From positions 45,371,089 to 45,435,088 of the forward strand of contig JAKSZT010053928.1 in assembly GCA_026826555.1 (NCBI GenBank): a stretch of 64,000 nucleotides of DNA, given 5' to 3'. Source of the stretch: Tolypeutes matacus (Eukaryota > Chordata > Mammalia > Cingulata > Chlamyphoridae). Shown in pieces: positions 34,391 through 45,144 of the stretch (the stretch's first letter is position 1; each line of letters begins with the position of its first letter). The notes below the pieces were generated by a model. That model saw only the letters and a list, made by a program, of their open reading frames with translations, made no database searches and was not told the origin of the DNA. The translations under genes were made by a program, and so were the position numbers.

Positions 34391-34846
34391 GTAAGGATGG
34401 GCAAATTACAACCGCAGGCTGAAGCCTGCTACCTGTTTTTGTAAATAAAGGTGTTTTTTGTGTTTTTTATTTTGAGGTACCAGGGTTGGGGATTGAACCT
34501 GTGACCTCATATGTGGGAAGCCAGCGCTCAACCACTGAGCCACATCAGCTACCCTGAGTTGGTTTTTTTGTTTGTTTGCTTGTTGTTTGTTCTTTTGTTT
34601 TTAGGAGGCACCAGGAACCAAACCAGGGATCTCTCATGTGAGAAGCAGGCGCTCAATCGCTTGAGCAGGTCCCCTGTAAATAAAGTTTTATTGGAACACA
34701 CCATGCCTATTTATTTCCGTATGGCCTGTGGCTGTGTTTGCACTATTAACGACAGAGCTGAGTAGTTGCAACAGAGACCATATGGTCCACAAAGTCTAAA
34801 ATATTTACTGTCTGGCCTTTTACGGGGACAGTTTGTGCACCTCTGG
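34391..34846 (-). mobile_element. Non-autonomous hAT-Charlie transposon, interrupted
   Basis: The ends 'gggcaaattac' and 'gtttgtgcacctctgg' are decayed inverted repeats. The interior 'gtaaataaagttttattggaacac', 'gagtagttgcaacagagacc' and 'aaatatttactgtctggcc' belongs to a widespread MER-type hAT family. 'tctagagt' and 'tctacagg' flank it as a worn 8-bp duplication. A DAS SINE splits it at 34451-34674. The orientation is arbitrary. Confidence 0.75.
34451..34674 (-). mobile_element. Dimeric DAS-type SINE with exact target duplication
   Basis: Two minus-strand tRNA-like units (about 34475-34555 and 34600-34674) are joined by a T-rich linker. The 11-bp sequence 'tgtaaataaag' occurs immediately before (34440-34450) and after (34675-34685) the SINE, inside the older hAT element. 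Confidence 0.92.
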
Positions 34847-35309
34847 TCTACAGGGCCCTCTAGGTTTGTTTGTCATCTGTGTCTTAAGTGTGGATGCCAA
34901 GAGAGGAAGGAAGTCTGCCCCACCATCCCACCCTGATCCTTAGGCCTTGCCTCCCACTCCGTTTCATGAAGCTCCCTCTGTTCTGTAAGTGGCACTCACG
35001 GAACCATGGGTCTTAGAACGTGGCTCTCATTCTGTTCTGCCCCTCCATGTTCCATTTCTGCCTAGTTCTTCCTTCCGCCTTCCTCTGCCCCCCACTCCCC
35101 CTCTCGGTGCCATCTCCTTATCCCCAGAACGCAGCGCTTTTGTCAGGTTCCCACATCATACCAGATTGTAAGTGCCGTGGAACAGGGGCACTGCCTCTCC
35201 CTGTTGCTTCACACAGTGCCTGGATATTTTAGCTACTTTATTACATATTTGAATGAAGGAATGAATTCTAAAGAGTTTCTATTTCCACGCTTCTTTCCCA
35301 GGATCAGTT
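34847..35309 (+). repeat. Possible L2 3' end in unassigned DNA
   Basis: The stretch 35160-35265 reads 'agattgtaagtgccgtggaacaggggc' through 'acatatttgaatgaaggaatgaat', in the order of an L2 3' end. Upstream 34950-35150 may be more of the same old element. The rest is unassigned. Confidence 0.5.
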
Positions 35310-36045
35310 TATTTTTTACATAACAGCTTTATTGATATATAATGCATATACTGTAAAATTTATCCTTTAAATATGTACAATTCAATGATGATGAGTATAT
35401 TCATGGAAGCACCACGATTATCTAATTTCAGAACATTTTCATCTCCCCAAGAGAAACCCCATATCCATTAATAGTCAGCCCCCGCTGCTGCTGGCAACCA
35501 TTAAAATACTTTCTATCTCTATAGATTTTTCTATTTTAGGCATGCCATATAAATGGAATAATAGAAAACGTGGCCTTTTGTGACTGGCTCCTTTTACTTA
35601 GCATACTGTTTCCAAGGTTCATCGTGTTGTAGCATATAGCAGTACTTCATTTCTTTTTATTGCCAAATATATTCCATTGTATGGATTTGATCAATTGATG
35701 GACATTTGGGTTGTTTCCACTTTTTTTGGCTATTACAAATAATGCCGCTATGAACATTTATGTACAGGTTTTGTGTGGGCATATTTTCAATTCCCTGGGA
35801 CTGCAATTGCTGGGTCATATGGTAACTCTATGTTTAACATTTTGGGGAACTGCCAAACTGTTTTCCAAAGTGCCTGCACTTTATCGCAATCCCACCAGTA
35901 ATATATAAGGGATCCAATTTCTTTATATCCTTGCTAACACTTGTTATTGCATGTCTTTTTTGATCATAGACACCTTAGTTGGTGTGAAGTATTATTTCAT
36001 TGTGGTTTTGATTTGCATTTCTCTAATGACAGCTGATGGGTAAAT
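35310..36045 (-). repeat. Old L1 LINE fragment
   Basis: The minus strand reads from L1 ORF2 C-terminus into 3'UTR. Recognisable plus-strand blocks are 'taacagctttattgatatat', 'ttccattgtatggatttgatc', 'gaacattt...tgtacaggttttgtgtggg' and 'cactttatcgcaatcccaccag'. It is a 3'-end fragment with no intact frame. Confidence 0.85.
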
Positions 36046-38629
36046 TGCATCAATGATTACCAACATTTTTGAGCATCAAAATCCCTTTAAAATATACATT
36101 ATTGTGACTTCTCCTAGGTTAAATGTTTTACTTTTCTATTAAAACTATTATTTCCTTGCCAAAGCACTTAAGGACTAAAACTACTATGAATTTGAGAATA
36201 CTTTTTAGTGAGTGTATTTTGTTAATTGATAATAACATCTATCTATGAGAAATCAGAACACAGTATACGTAAATGTTAAATACTGTCTTCAGCCAATGCT
36301 TGGTGTATTTATGGAGTCACGTACCTTTTGCAAAAAGTTTCCACTTTGAGAACCCCTGGTCAGCATCACACCCTTCTTATGCAGCAGCTCCATCTCTCTG
36401 TACACAATGCTTCAGCCACCAAAAGAGAGAGGCTTGGCCAGGACTGGTTCCTGTGAACTGATCATCAGTCAAATTAGCCCACAATAAAACCAAATCTTGC
36501 AAAGAGTCGATTTTCTTGTGGGGGAAGGAAATCAAATACTGAGCCACTTTCCTGTTATCTAAAGCTGAGGGAGCTGATTGCCTCACCTGGCCTTGGAACC
36601 CTTACTCCCAAGACTCTCTCGCTCTAACAATTGGGCTAATTGCCTGTTAGCTCAGAGGAACAAATTCAGCCACAAAAATACCTTTAAATTTTTCTTTGGC
36701 ACCTCTAAGTACCCCCCTTTTTTAAAAAGAAAACAAGCAAACAGAAACCCCATGACATTCTAATTTTTCCTGCTGCTACCTCCTTTCTTTATACTTGGAA
36801 CAAAGTGGAGAAATGAAAAATTATCTCTTTTTTCCCTCTGTTGAGAAACTCTATTGAAGAAAAGAATGAAGTAGATTGATTGCTTGTGCCAGTCTGGAAA
36901 ATTGTTTAGCTTTTCAATCCCTTCTGTTTGGAAAGACTCATTTTGCCATATTTGAGTTGAAAAATCACTGATTTTAGCATCAATATATCTGTGCCCACGT
37001 CCCAAATCCCTGTCTTCTGTACTGGTCTTGGATTCTTTAACAGTTAAATAGAGTTAATAATACCTAACTTGTGGACATGGGAATTAAGGAGAAACTTGAA
37101 AAGGTAAGGTAGTTTAATAATTTAAATGTTGTTATATTCTTGGCATACCATTCCTGCACTAAAAATAATGTGTTCTACCATCTCATGAGATTCCCAGGCT
37201 CACCTGGGGCTTTAGCCACAACTGGAAGACAGTGCTTTTCTAGAGACATCCATGTGGGCTTCGCTTCCTACTGGAACAAACATGGACTGTGTACCTCCTC
37301 AAGTGTTCCCCTGACTCTTGGTTAGGGGGGCTTAGGAGCCCCCAGGTGCTTTCATGCCAGGAATGGGCTAAAAGTAGCAGGCTGGGGGCCTTATGTGGTC
37401 AGATCAAGAAAGCTGGGCGAGAAAGGAAGGAAAAAAGTCATCCACTAGAGAGATGAACTTATTTTCCTCCCTGTTTCCCACGACAGCCCTTTCATCTTAG
37501 TGTATATGTGCTCTTAGAATCCTTGTATCTTCTACTTTCTTTTTCAGGGGTCAACTGACTCTTTTTAGCGCTTTGACTTTTTGCAAAGTAAGTGTCACCA
37601 ATTAAAAAATACCCCCTCTGATTCCCCCTTTCTCTCCTCCCTCCTCCTCCTTGTACCCTATTCCCATCCTGTGTTCCTTGCCTTGGGGGCTGGGTTTGGC
37701 CCGGTAAGGGCCACCCAGTTAGTGGCTTCATGCTTCAGCAGTCTGACCTGTTAGGAAGAGCAGGTGAGGGGCACTGGGGATGGGGGGGTGGGGCATAAAA
37801 AAAAGGAGATGACAGAGGGAGAGGAGAGGTGCTCCTGAGTGAAATTGCCCAGGCTCAATACCATGAGACTAGGAGAGATTGTCTGGCAGAAGGTTGGGTT
37901 CAGAGTAAAGAGGGAAGAGAGGTGGAGAGGCATCCATGAGAGTAGAAAAGCCAACAGGTCTGAAAGGGCCAATGTGTACCCTAGGAGCCCACAGAGCTCC
38001 AGAGAGTTCGAAGGGGCTGGAAATCAATAGGGTTCTGCAACGTTTCTCCCAGGCCAGACCCTGGGAGGCTGCAAGAGCCTAGAAGGTTATGTCTGATCAG
38101 GATGCCTCATGAGAAGGACCACACAGACCCTGGCTGAGAACCTCACGTCTCATTTGGCCCCAAACCTCAGAAATAGCCAAGAAGGGGGTGGCCCCAAAGG
38201 GGCCACATGGATAGGAATCTCAGAACGTGGACAGGTGACCAAGAAGCAGATGGTGTGAAACCCATCTCAGCCAACTCTTAGGACTCAAGGACCAGCTGAT
38301 GTCCAACTCCCACCCCATGGCCTTGGTACTAAGTAATCTTTCTAGAATTGAAAAACCAGCTGGACACAGGGGAGTCTCACTGACTGAGATTATGTTGTGT
38401 TTTTTTTTTTTTTTTGCCCCCCCCCGGCAGGATAGGGGTTCAAATAAAAATTAGGTTGAGTGACAGAAAATTTTGTAGTTCTTGCTTACTTGAGTTAGTG
38501 GAATGAAATTCATGCCCAATGTAACATTCTTTGTTTATTCTCATATATGTTCTACTCTGCTTGGTGACAACTGCAGTGTGTGAGTCCTTTGGACAGGATT
38601 AAATATAATGCAGCAGGTATTTATTGAGC
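36046..38629. other. No gene recognised; poly-T/poly-C run
   Basis: A hAT-like end 'ccactttgagaacccctg' occurs near 36343-36360 without a partner. At 38400-38425 a T-run is followed by nine C. A 36585-36700 stretch with 'gggctaattgcctg' is free of repeats I know. No exon is supported. Confidence 0.4.
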
Positions 38630-38634
38630 CTACC

Positions 38635-39278
38635 TGTTTTAGTTTGCTAAAGGTTACCAATGCAAAAATATCAGAAATGGGTTGGCTTGTACAATAGGGA
38701 TTTATTAGGGGGGAAACTTACGGTTTTGAGGCTATGAAAATGTCCAAATCAAGGCATCATTAGAGATGGCATCTCGGCAAATTGCAGCTGAGGAATCCTG
38801 GATTCCTGCCACAGGGCAAGGCAAAATGGCAGGTCTACTGGTCTCTCTCTGCTTTCTCCTCCAGGCTCACATTCTCTCCAAGCTCAGCCGTGGGCCATGA
38901 GGCACAAGGGTTCATCTCTTCTCTCCCCTCTGGCTTCCTCTCTTCAGCTTCAAGCTGCTCCCCTGTGATTCTAGCCTCCAACCTCTCTTTCAGCCTTTCA
39001 GGGTTTCTCTGTCTTTCTGCAGCTGTAGGCAATCCTGGAGTCCTCTCTCACATGGCATGGTAAAAATGGCAGACCTCTTTCACTGTGTGTCTCTCCCATT
39101 TGTAAAGGCCTCCAGTAAAAGGATTAGGACCCACCCTGGGTCCCACAATCTAATCAAAGGCTCTTAACTGAAACAATCTAATTCAAAAGGTCCTACATAC
39201 TTTAGGCTTACACATACAGGAATAGGTTAGTTTAAGAACATAATTTTCTGGAGTCAAGGAAAGACTCAAACCAGAACA
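38635..39278 (-). mobile_element. Solo LTR, MaLR/ERVL-like, with 5-bp target duplication
   Basis: The element begins TG and ends CA in either reading, and 'ctacc' occurs immediately before (38630-38634) and after (39279-39283). On the minus strand its 3' part contains 'aataaatccctattg' and 'caagccaaccca', which follow the tail of MaLR LTRs. The 5-bp duplication fits ERVL-class integration. No internal provirus is attached. Confidence 0.8.
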
Positions 39279-39329
39279 CTACCATTTACCTGGCCCTGCT
39301 AGCCACTAGGCACACTCACATGACTGAGA

Positions 39330-39880
39330 TGTGGTCTGTGGAAGGCAGCCTCAAACATGGCCTAGTTATCCCTACCTCTTGGTATTCCTGACCTTGTACA
39401 ATCTCCTTCCCTTCCATAGGGGCTGGACTTAGTGAATCACTTTTAGTGAATATGATACAGCAAAAGTGATGGGATGTCACTTCCAGTATTAGGTTACAAT
39501 ATAAAACTGAGATGTATATCTTGCTTATACTCTTTCACTCTTTCTCTGGCTCTTTCTGAAGGAAGCCGGCTACCACGTTGTGAGCTTCTACATGGCAAGG
39601 AATTGATGTCTCTGGCCAACAAGCAGTGAGAACTTAAGCCCTGCCAACAGCCACAAAGGTAAGTCTGGCTTCTTCTCCCATTGAACTTTAGGGTGATGTC
39701 AGCCCCAGTCAACAACCTTGACTGGGTTAGAATTCCTAACCGAGGAATCTTGGGAATCTTGAGTTGGGATTCCTCCTGAGGAATCTTGGAATTCTTCAGA
39801 TATGATGAGATAATAAGCTTTTGCCATTTTAAGCTGCTATGGTTTGGAATTATTTGTTATGCAGCAATAGGTAACTGACA
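39330..39880 (+). repeat. MaLR-like LTR
   Basis: The end 'ttgccattttaagctgctatgg' followed by 'ttgttatgcagcaataggtaactgaca' is an MLT1-like LTR end. The inner 'cttgtacaatctcc' and 'gtgatgggatgtcacttcc' parts fit an old LTR. The start at TGTGGTCTG is inferred. Confidence 0.65.
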
Positions 39881-42168
39881 CATTGTCCTTGCCCTCAATG
39901 TACTCTCACTCTAGCATGAGAGTTTCTTGGGAAAGAGAATCCATGGTTATAAAGCTTAGAGAGCTGGGCATAATGACAAAGATTCTGTTAATTAGGCTTC
40001 AGGTGATGAGCAGAGAAGGAAGTGAAATTCAAAATGCTGAATAGGCAATCATGACTTTTGAGGTTTATGATGGGCTTCCTCTAACCAACACATTCTTTTT
40101 AACTACAAAATTCAATTTCTTGAAATGACAATATTTGCATTTCACTTATTGGGTTTTCAGAAGTAGGAGAAACGGTTCCATATGGTAGAGATAAGAGAGT
40201 AGGCATATATCAACAAGAATTTGTCGGATGCCCAGTATGTCCTCATATGTGACCTTCTTCATGCCCTGCACCAGCTTTTAATAAATCATCCTTTATCAAG
40301 GATGTTGCTAGGAGAGATGTTCCTGGGGATGACATCCCTCTTCCTCATCCTATCTGTGAGGTGGGGAGCTCTGGAAGACAGTGATTCTCATCTGCCATCA
40401 TTATAGTTGTAACAAGTTTAGGGGCAACTTTATTGAAAGTGGAAAGAGGTGGTGGTGGTGTGGCTTGAAAGAAGAAAAGGACAACTTTAATTTCTCCTGA
40501 AAAGCCCTGATGCAGCCAAACATTGGGAGTGCTAGAATCTTTTCAGTTCTGCTACACTTTGCCCCACGATCCACAAGTTGCTACAAGGCTATATTACCTT
40601 CTCCTCCAAAATATTGTGTTTTAACAATAGCAATACTGTGTGCCTTAGTAATTTCCTTGTTTTCTCTTGTTGTGATTGTATGGAACATTATTCATGGTTC
40701 TTAATTTTAGGAGAGTTCAGGAGAAAAGATGTATCAGACTGAGGGTGGGCATTGAAATAAGTTATAAACTGATTAGCTTAGAATATTTCCTTGTACTTTT
40801 ATTTTCCTTATTCTTTCTGTATTGGCAAATCCCCATGCATGCTGCAGATGGGTGCACTTAGGCTCCTAAAACCCACTGACAACTGCCTCAACTGCCAGAT
40901 GTCACAGGGAGTACCAGCAGTAAGCCACCATTTATGCAGAAGTACCACTGAGGCCTATGGAACTTTGCAAATCTGATTGGAATAGCGCACATTTCATATT
41001 GCAATCCCAACTAGCTTACTGCTAGTTATATGTGATGTTTTAGAGATCATCCATCCCTAGCACAGAGTTTATTTAATCTCCTGGGAATTCACTGCCTTGT
41101 CTTCTGTTAGTGGCACTCTGATTTTCTTGAGGGAAACATCCCACTCTCAGTCTACATGTTTTGGGTGGGACAGATCTCACCCCTGGTTCTAGAAGGGGGC
41201 ATGTGACCCAGGTATGGCCAATCAGATCACTATATCCCGTGGTCCCAATGATTGGTTTATGATGGACATGTTACCCAATCCAAGAAAAAATAGCCAATGA
41301 GACTTAATTCAAAGACTTCTCTTGGAAATGCTGGAAAAAGCCATGCTCTGTTCCATTAGGGTTGGTGCTACAGGTAGCCCTCTTAAGACCATAAGCAGCT
41401 TACATGCTTGTGCATTGAGAAAATGTAAAGGAAAGGAGAAAAGGGAGAGAGGGGAAAGGGAGAGAAGTTTTGTAGGAAAATAAATTTTTATTCATCCCCC
41501 CCTTTTTTTATTTGTTTAAATAACTTTAAGCTAGGTTTCTGTAATTTGTGGTGGAAAGAGTCTTACCATATGTCTGGAGAGCAGCCTGCCATGGGACTTG
41601 TGTGTTCTTGCTGGAGATGCCAAGAATGCAAGACACTTTTCTTGAGATATTTCTCAAGACTGTGTTACACCAAGCAACCTTGAGGCATGAGGTAAATTTT
41701 CAGTCCAGACAAAATCAGGCTGACTTTTTCTTGCTATAAGAGCAAGGAATCTCCCAAGCTCAGTATTCCTTTCCTATAATACAATTTACTGTGTGTACAG
41801 GAACCCATGCAGGCCCACCTGGATTGCCTTGTGGGGTTGGGGTACGTGGGGGAACAGACAAAAACCAACAGCATTCTCATGCATATTACTGAGACTTGAC
41901 TACTAAAGGTCTTTGTCTCTGACCCAGGGGTCTCATGTTTTCTGCCAACATCCATAAAACTGAGCAGGCTAGCTTATCAGCTTGAAAAGTAAGATAAAAT
42001 CTCAGATCCTTAATACTTCTTGATACTATTTCACTCCTTTGGACTTTTACCCAGATTTGGCTAATAGCCAAATGCTCGATTGAAAGATGGATTTGGTTGA
42101 GTCCTGGCTTACCACTGACTATGTAATGTTGACCAAGTTAATTAACTTTCTGACCCTCTGGCTCCTCT
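39881..42168. other. No gene recognised; possible old repeat
   Basis: The part 41190-41330 ('gggggcatgtgacccaggtatggccaatcag', 'gttacccaatccaag') resembles an ancient dispersed repeat also hinted at near 18790, 32190 and 51510. I cannot name it. No exon is seen. Confidence 0.4.
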
Positions 42169-42377
42169 TTATCTTGTTTTTGTCTCACTTTACTACTTTA
42201 CATTTTACATGTCCATTATCAGGAAATATGTCTTTTTCTTGTTCAATTGTGTTTTGATTCTTATATGAATTAAAGAGTAGAGTTGTATATTGAGGATACA
42301 ATACTGTTGGGTTTTGCATTTACCCTTTTAATTACCCTTACTGATAATGTTCATTTCTTCACACTGCTCCAAGCCAC

Positions 42378-43370
42378 TCAATCCTGTCTTTTCCTTTCAA
42401 TCTGCAGAACTTCCTTCAGTAATTCTTGTAGTCCAGGTCTCTTGTTGACAAACGCTCTCAGTTTCTGTTTATCTGTGAATATTTTAAACTCTCCTTCATT
42501 TTTGAAGGGCAATTTTGCCAGATTAAGAATTTTGGGCTTATAGTTTTTCATTTTCAGTACCTTAAATCATACCACTGTTTTCTTGCTTCCATGGTTTCTG
42601 ATGAGAAATTGGTACTTAGTCTTATTAAAGATCCCTTTATGTGACAATTTGCTTTTCTCCTGCTTCTTTCAAAATTCTCTTTATCTTTGGTATTTGACAT
42701 TCTAATTAGTATGTGTCTTGGAGTGGGTCTATTGGGATTTATTCTGTTTGGAGTATGTTGTGCTTCCTGGACATGTATATTCATGTCTTTCATAAGAATT
42801 GGGAAGTTTTTGGCCATTATGTCCTCAAATATTCTTTCTGCCCCTTTTCCCATCTCTTCTCCTTCTGGGACACCCATTATGTGAATGTTTGTGTGTTTTG
42901 TGCTGTCACTCAAATCCTTGGATATTGCTCAATGTTTTCTATTTCTTTCCCCTCAATCGGTCCTTCTGACTGAATGATTTCAATTGTCCTGTCTTCTAGT
43001 TCACCAATTCTTCCTTCTGGCTATTCAAATCTGCTGTTGTATGCATCTCTCTGATGTATTTTTAATCTCTACTATTGTGTCTTTCATCACCATAATTTCT
43101 GTTATGTTTCTTTTTATACTTTCAAATTCTTCTTTATGCTCATACATTGTCTTCTTCTTTTGTTGTTGTTTTACATTGTCTTCATAATATCCTTTATCTC
43201 TTTAGTCATATTTTCCTTCACTACCTTGAATTGATTTAGATTTGTCTGAATATCTTTGATGAGTTGTTCCAACTTCTGTGTCTCTGTGAAGTTTTAATTT
43301 GTTTCCTTGACTGAGGCATATCATCCTGTTTCTTAGTATGGTTTGCAAGTTTTTGCTGGTATCTAGGCAT
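42378..43370 (-). pseudogene. L1/HAL1 ORF1 remnant
   Basis: The presumed start codon is at 43368-43370 and the peptide begins MPRYQQKL. An upstream coiled-coil region with KEIKDI and EEFESI motifs is broken. The best frame (42554-42913, 119 codons) contains IMGVPEGEE, ILIRMSNTKDKE and LSTNFSSETMEARKQW, which mark the RRM and C-terminal domain of ORF1p. A short direct repeat of 'gaagacaatgta' lies in the coiled-coil part (43140-43185). Frameshifts prevent a full product. This protein would bind element RNA. Confidence 0.85.
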
Positions 43371-43618
43371 CTTGATTATTTAACTCTGAAGGTCCGTTTC
43401 TGCCCCCTTGTCTAGTATTTTATTGCTTATTGGCTTTGTGTTAAGGCTTTTATTTGATGCTTGGTCTAACTTTTTCTAGAACTTTAGAATAACCTAATCA
43501 GATTTTCTCAGTTGGTTGCCCTGGATATGCAGTGTAATTTTTAAGATTGCACTTTTTGTGCAATTGTTTCATCTCCAGGAGAGAGCTTCCTATCTTCTCT
43601 TCCTGCTCCAGGAATCTT

Positions 43619-43711
43619 TTTTTTTTTTACCGGGAGGTACCGGGGATCGAACCCTGGTTTCTCCATATGGTAGACAGACGCCGAACCTCTTGAGCCACAT
43701 CCGTTTCCCTA
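43619..43711 (-). mobile_element. Single-unit DAS-type SINE with exact target duplication
   Basis: One tRNA-like unit, in reverse complement, reads 'gtggctcaagaggttcgg' then 'agggttcgatcc', with a T-run (A-tail) on the left. 'ctccaggaatctt' lies at 43606-43618 and again at 43712-43724, a perfect 13-bp target duplication. Confidence 0.93.
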
Positions 43712-44440
43712 CTCCAGGAATCTTGATCTCTTCTGTTTTGCTGCAGACTTTTCTCCCCAGCTCCAGTGATTGGTTTAAATTCTTGCCCACATTCAGTGCC
43801 TCATTTTCCTTACACATTTTAGTTCTGGGATACATCATATTTTACAGCAGTTCAGTTACTCCCCCCTTTTTTTCCTTGAGGATTTTCTGCCTCTGGCTTC
43901 TTCCCCATTAAGGTATCCCACCTCAGGGAGCCAGATGGGGTCAACCCAGAAAGGTGAAGTATTTCAGAAAAGTCCATTTTACCTGCTGAAATTGGATTGA
44001 GTGGGCCCAACAGTTCTTACCAACCTTTCTGTCATGGTCTATCTCTTTTTCATTTCCTCCCTAAGTGCCCTTTTATATGCAGCACTCCTCAGTGGCTTGA
44101 GTTCTGCCCTGGGTCTCTGTGGACTTAGGTCCCTGTGATGTTCAATTTTGATGCTGTACATTCCTTTACAGTCTCTCCTCATGGTGGGAGGGACCTGGGA
44201 ATGTTGCCTCTGTGAGACTCCCAAGATGCATGGGACTGAGTGTGAGGGAGGGGAAAGAAAATTGACTGGCAGTCCGGGATGGAATTCTCCTACCTGAGAT
44301 TTTTCTTTTCTTCTGTTCAGCATTTGTAGAGTCCTTCTCCAGTCTGTACCAACCTCCAGAGTTCTAAGCAAGTGGTTTTTTTTTTTAATTTGTTCAGTCT
44401 CTGGGGAGACTTTCTCAGGGGATGTCTTACCTCACCATGT

Positions 44441-45144
44441 CGATGATACCAGCCTATCTATGTATCTACTTTTCAATCCATTTTCTGAATATGTGAGTAT
44501 AGGTTGTTTAGTATAGGGGAATGTTTTAGTAAGAAAGTTGGTGAGCATACCTCAAAATTTATGAATGTGATTAATCCCATTGAATGGTATGCTTGTTGGT
44601 GGTTGAGATGGGAAATTTTATGCTATATATGTGTTCCTGCAATTAAAAAGAAGAAGAAAGAGCAACTAAAGGACCGATGACAAATAAAGGCAATATTTGA
44701 TCCTAGGTGGGATCTAGTAAGGGAGGAGAAAAGGCTCAATGAGGCACTGTTGAGATATGAAACAATTGGAATATAGACTGTAAGTTTCATATCAATTTTT
44801 AATGTTTTGACCTTGATAACTACACTTAAGGTGGTTACATAAGTGAACATCCTTATTCTTAGAAAATGTACATGGCATTATTAAGTGTTCAAGGAGCATG
44901 CTCTATACAACCTACACCTAAGTGTTCAGAAAATAGATTGATAAATAGGCAGACAGACACACTGCTGGATAGACAGATAGATTGATAAAATGATATGGCA
45001 AATGTGGCAAAATATTAAAATTGGTGGATCTGGGTATCTGGAGGTAAGGGTATGTTGGAGTTCTCTGTATGGGGTTTATATTATTTTGTAACTGTTCTGT
45101 AAGTTTGAAGTATTTCAAAATAAAAAATAAAAGCAGAAACAAAA
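44441..45144 (+). repeat. L1-type 3'UTR ends
   Basis: The part 44555-44650 ('gtgattaatcccattgaatgg', 'gggaaattttatgctatat') is an L1 3'UTR end, and 45000-45135 ('ttctgtaagtttgaagtatttcaaaataaaa') is another. They may be two insertions or parts of a composite. No coding region is kept. Confidence 0.65.

Larger units (their letters stand above)
42170..44440 (-). mobile_element. HAL1-like element or L1 lacking ORF2
   Basis: Minus-strand order is 5'UTR-like DNA (about 44440-43371), an ORF1 remnant (43370-42378), then about 200 bp of tail and no ORF2. In the large L1 of this window ORF2 begins about 160 bp after ORF1. An ORF1-only layout is that of HAL1 (half-L1) elements, but a plain 3' deletion of an L1 gives the same picture. 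A single-unit DAS SINE sits in the 5' part. Confidence 0.7.

Noticed and set aside
38635..39278. Terminal inverted repeats suggesting a DNA transposon
   Set aside because: The match is short, while TG...CA ends, a 5-bp duplication and an internal AATAAA fit an LTR.
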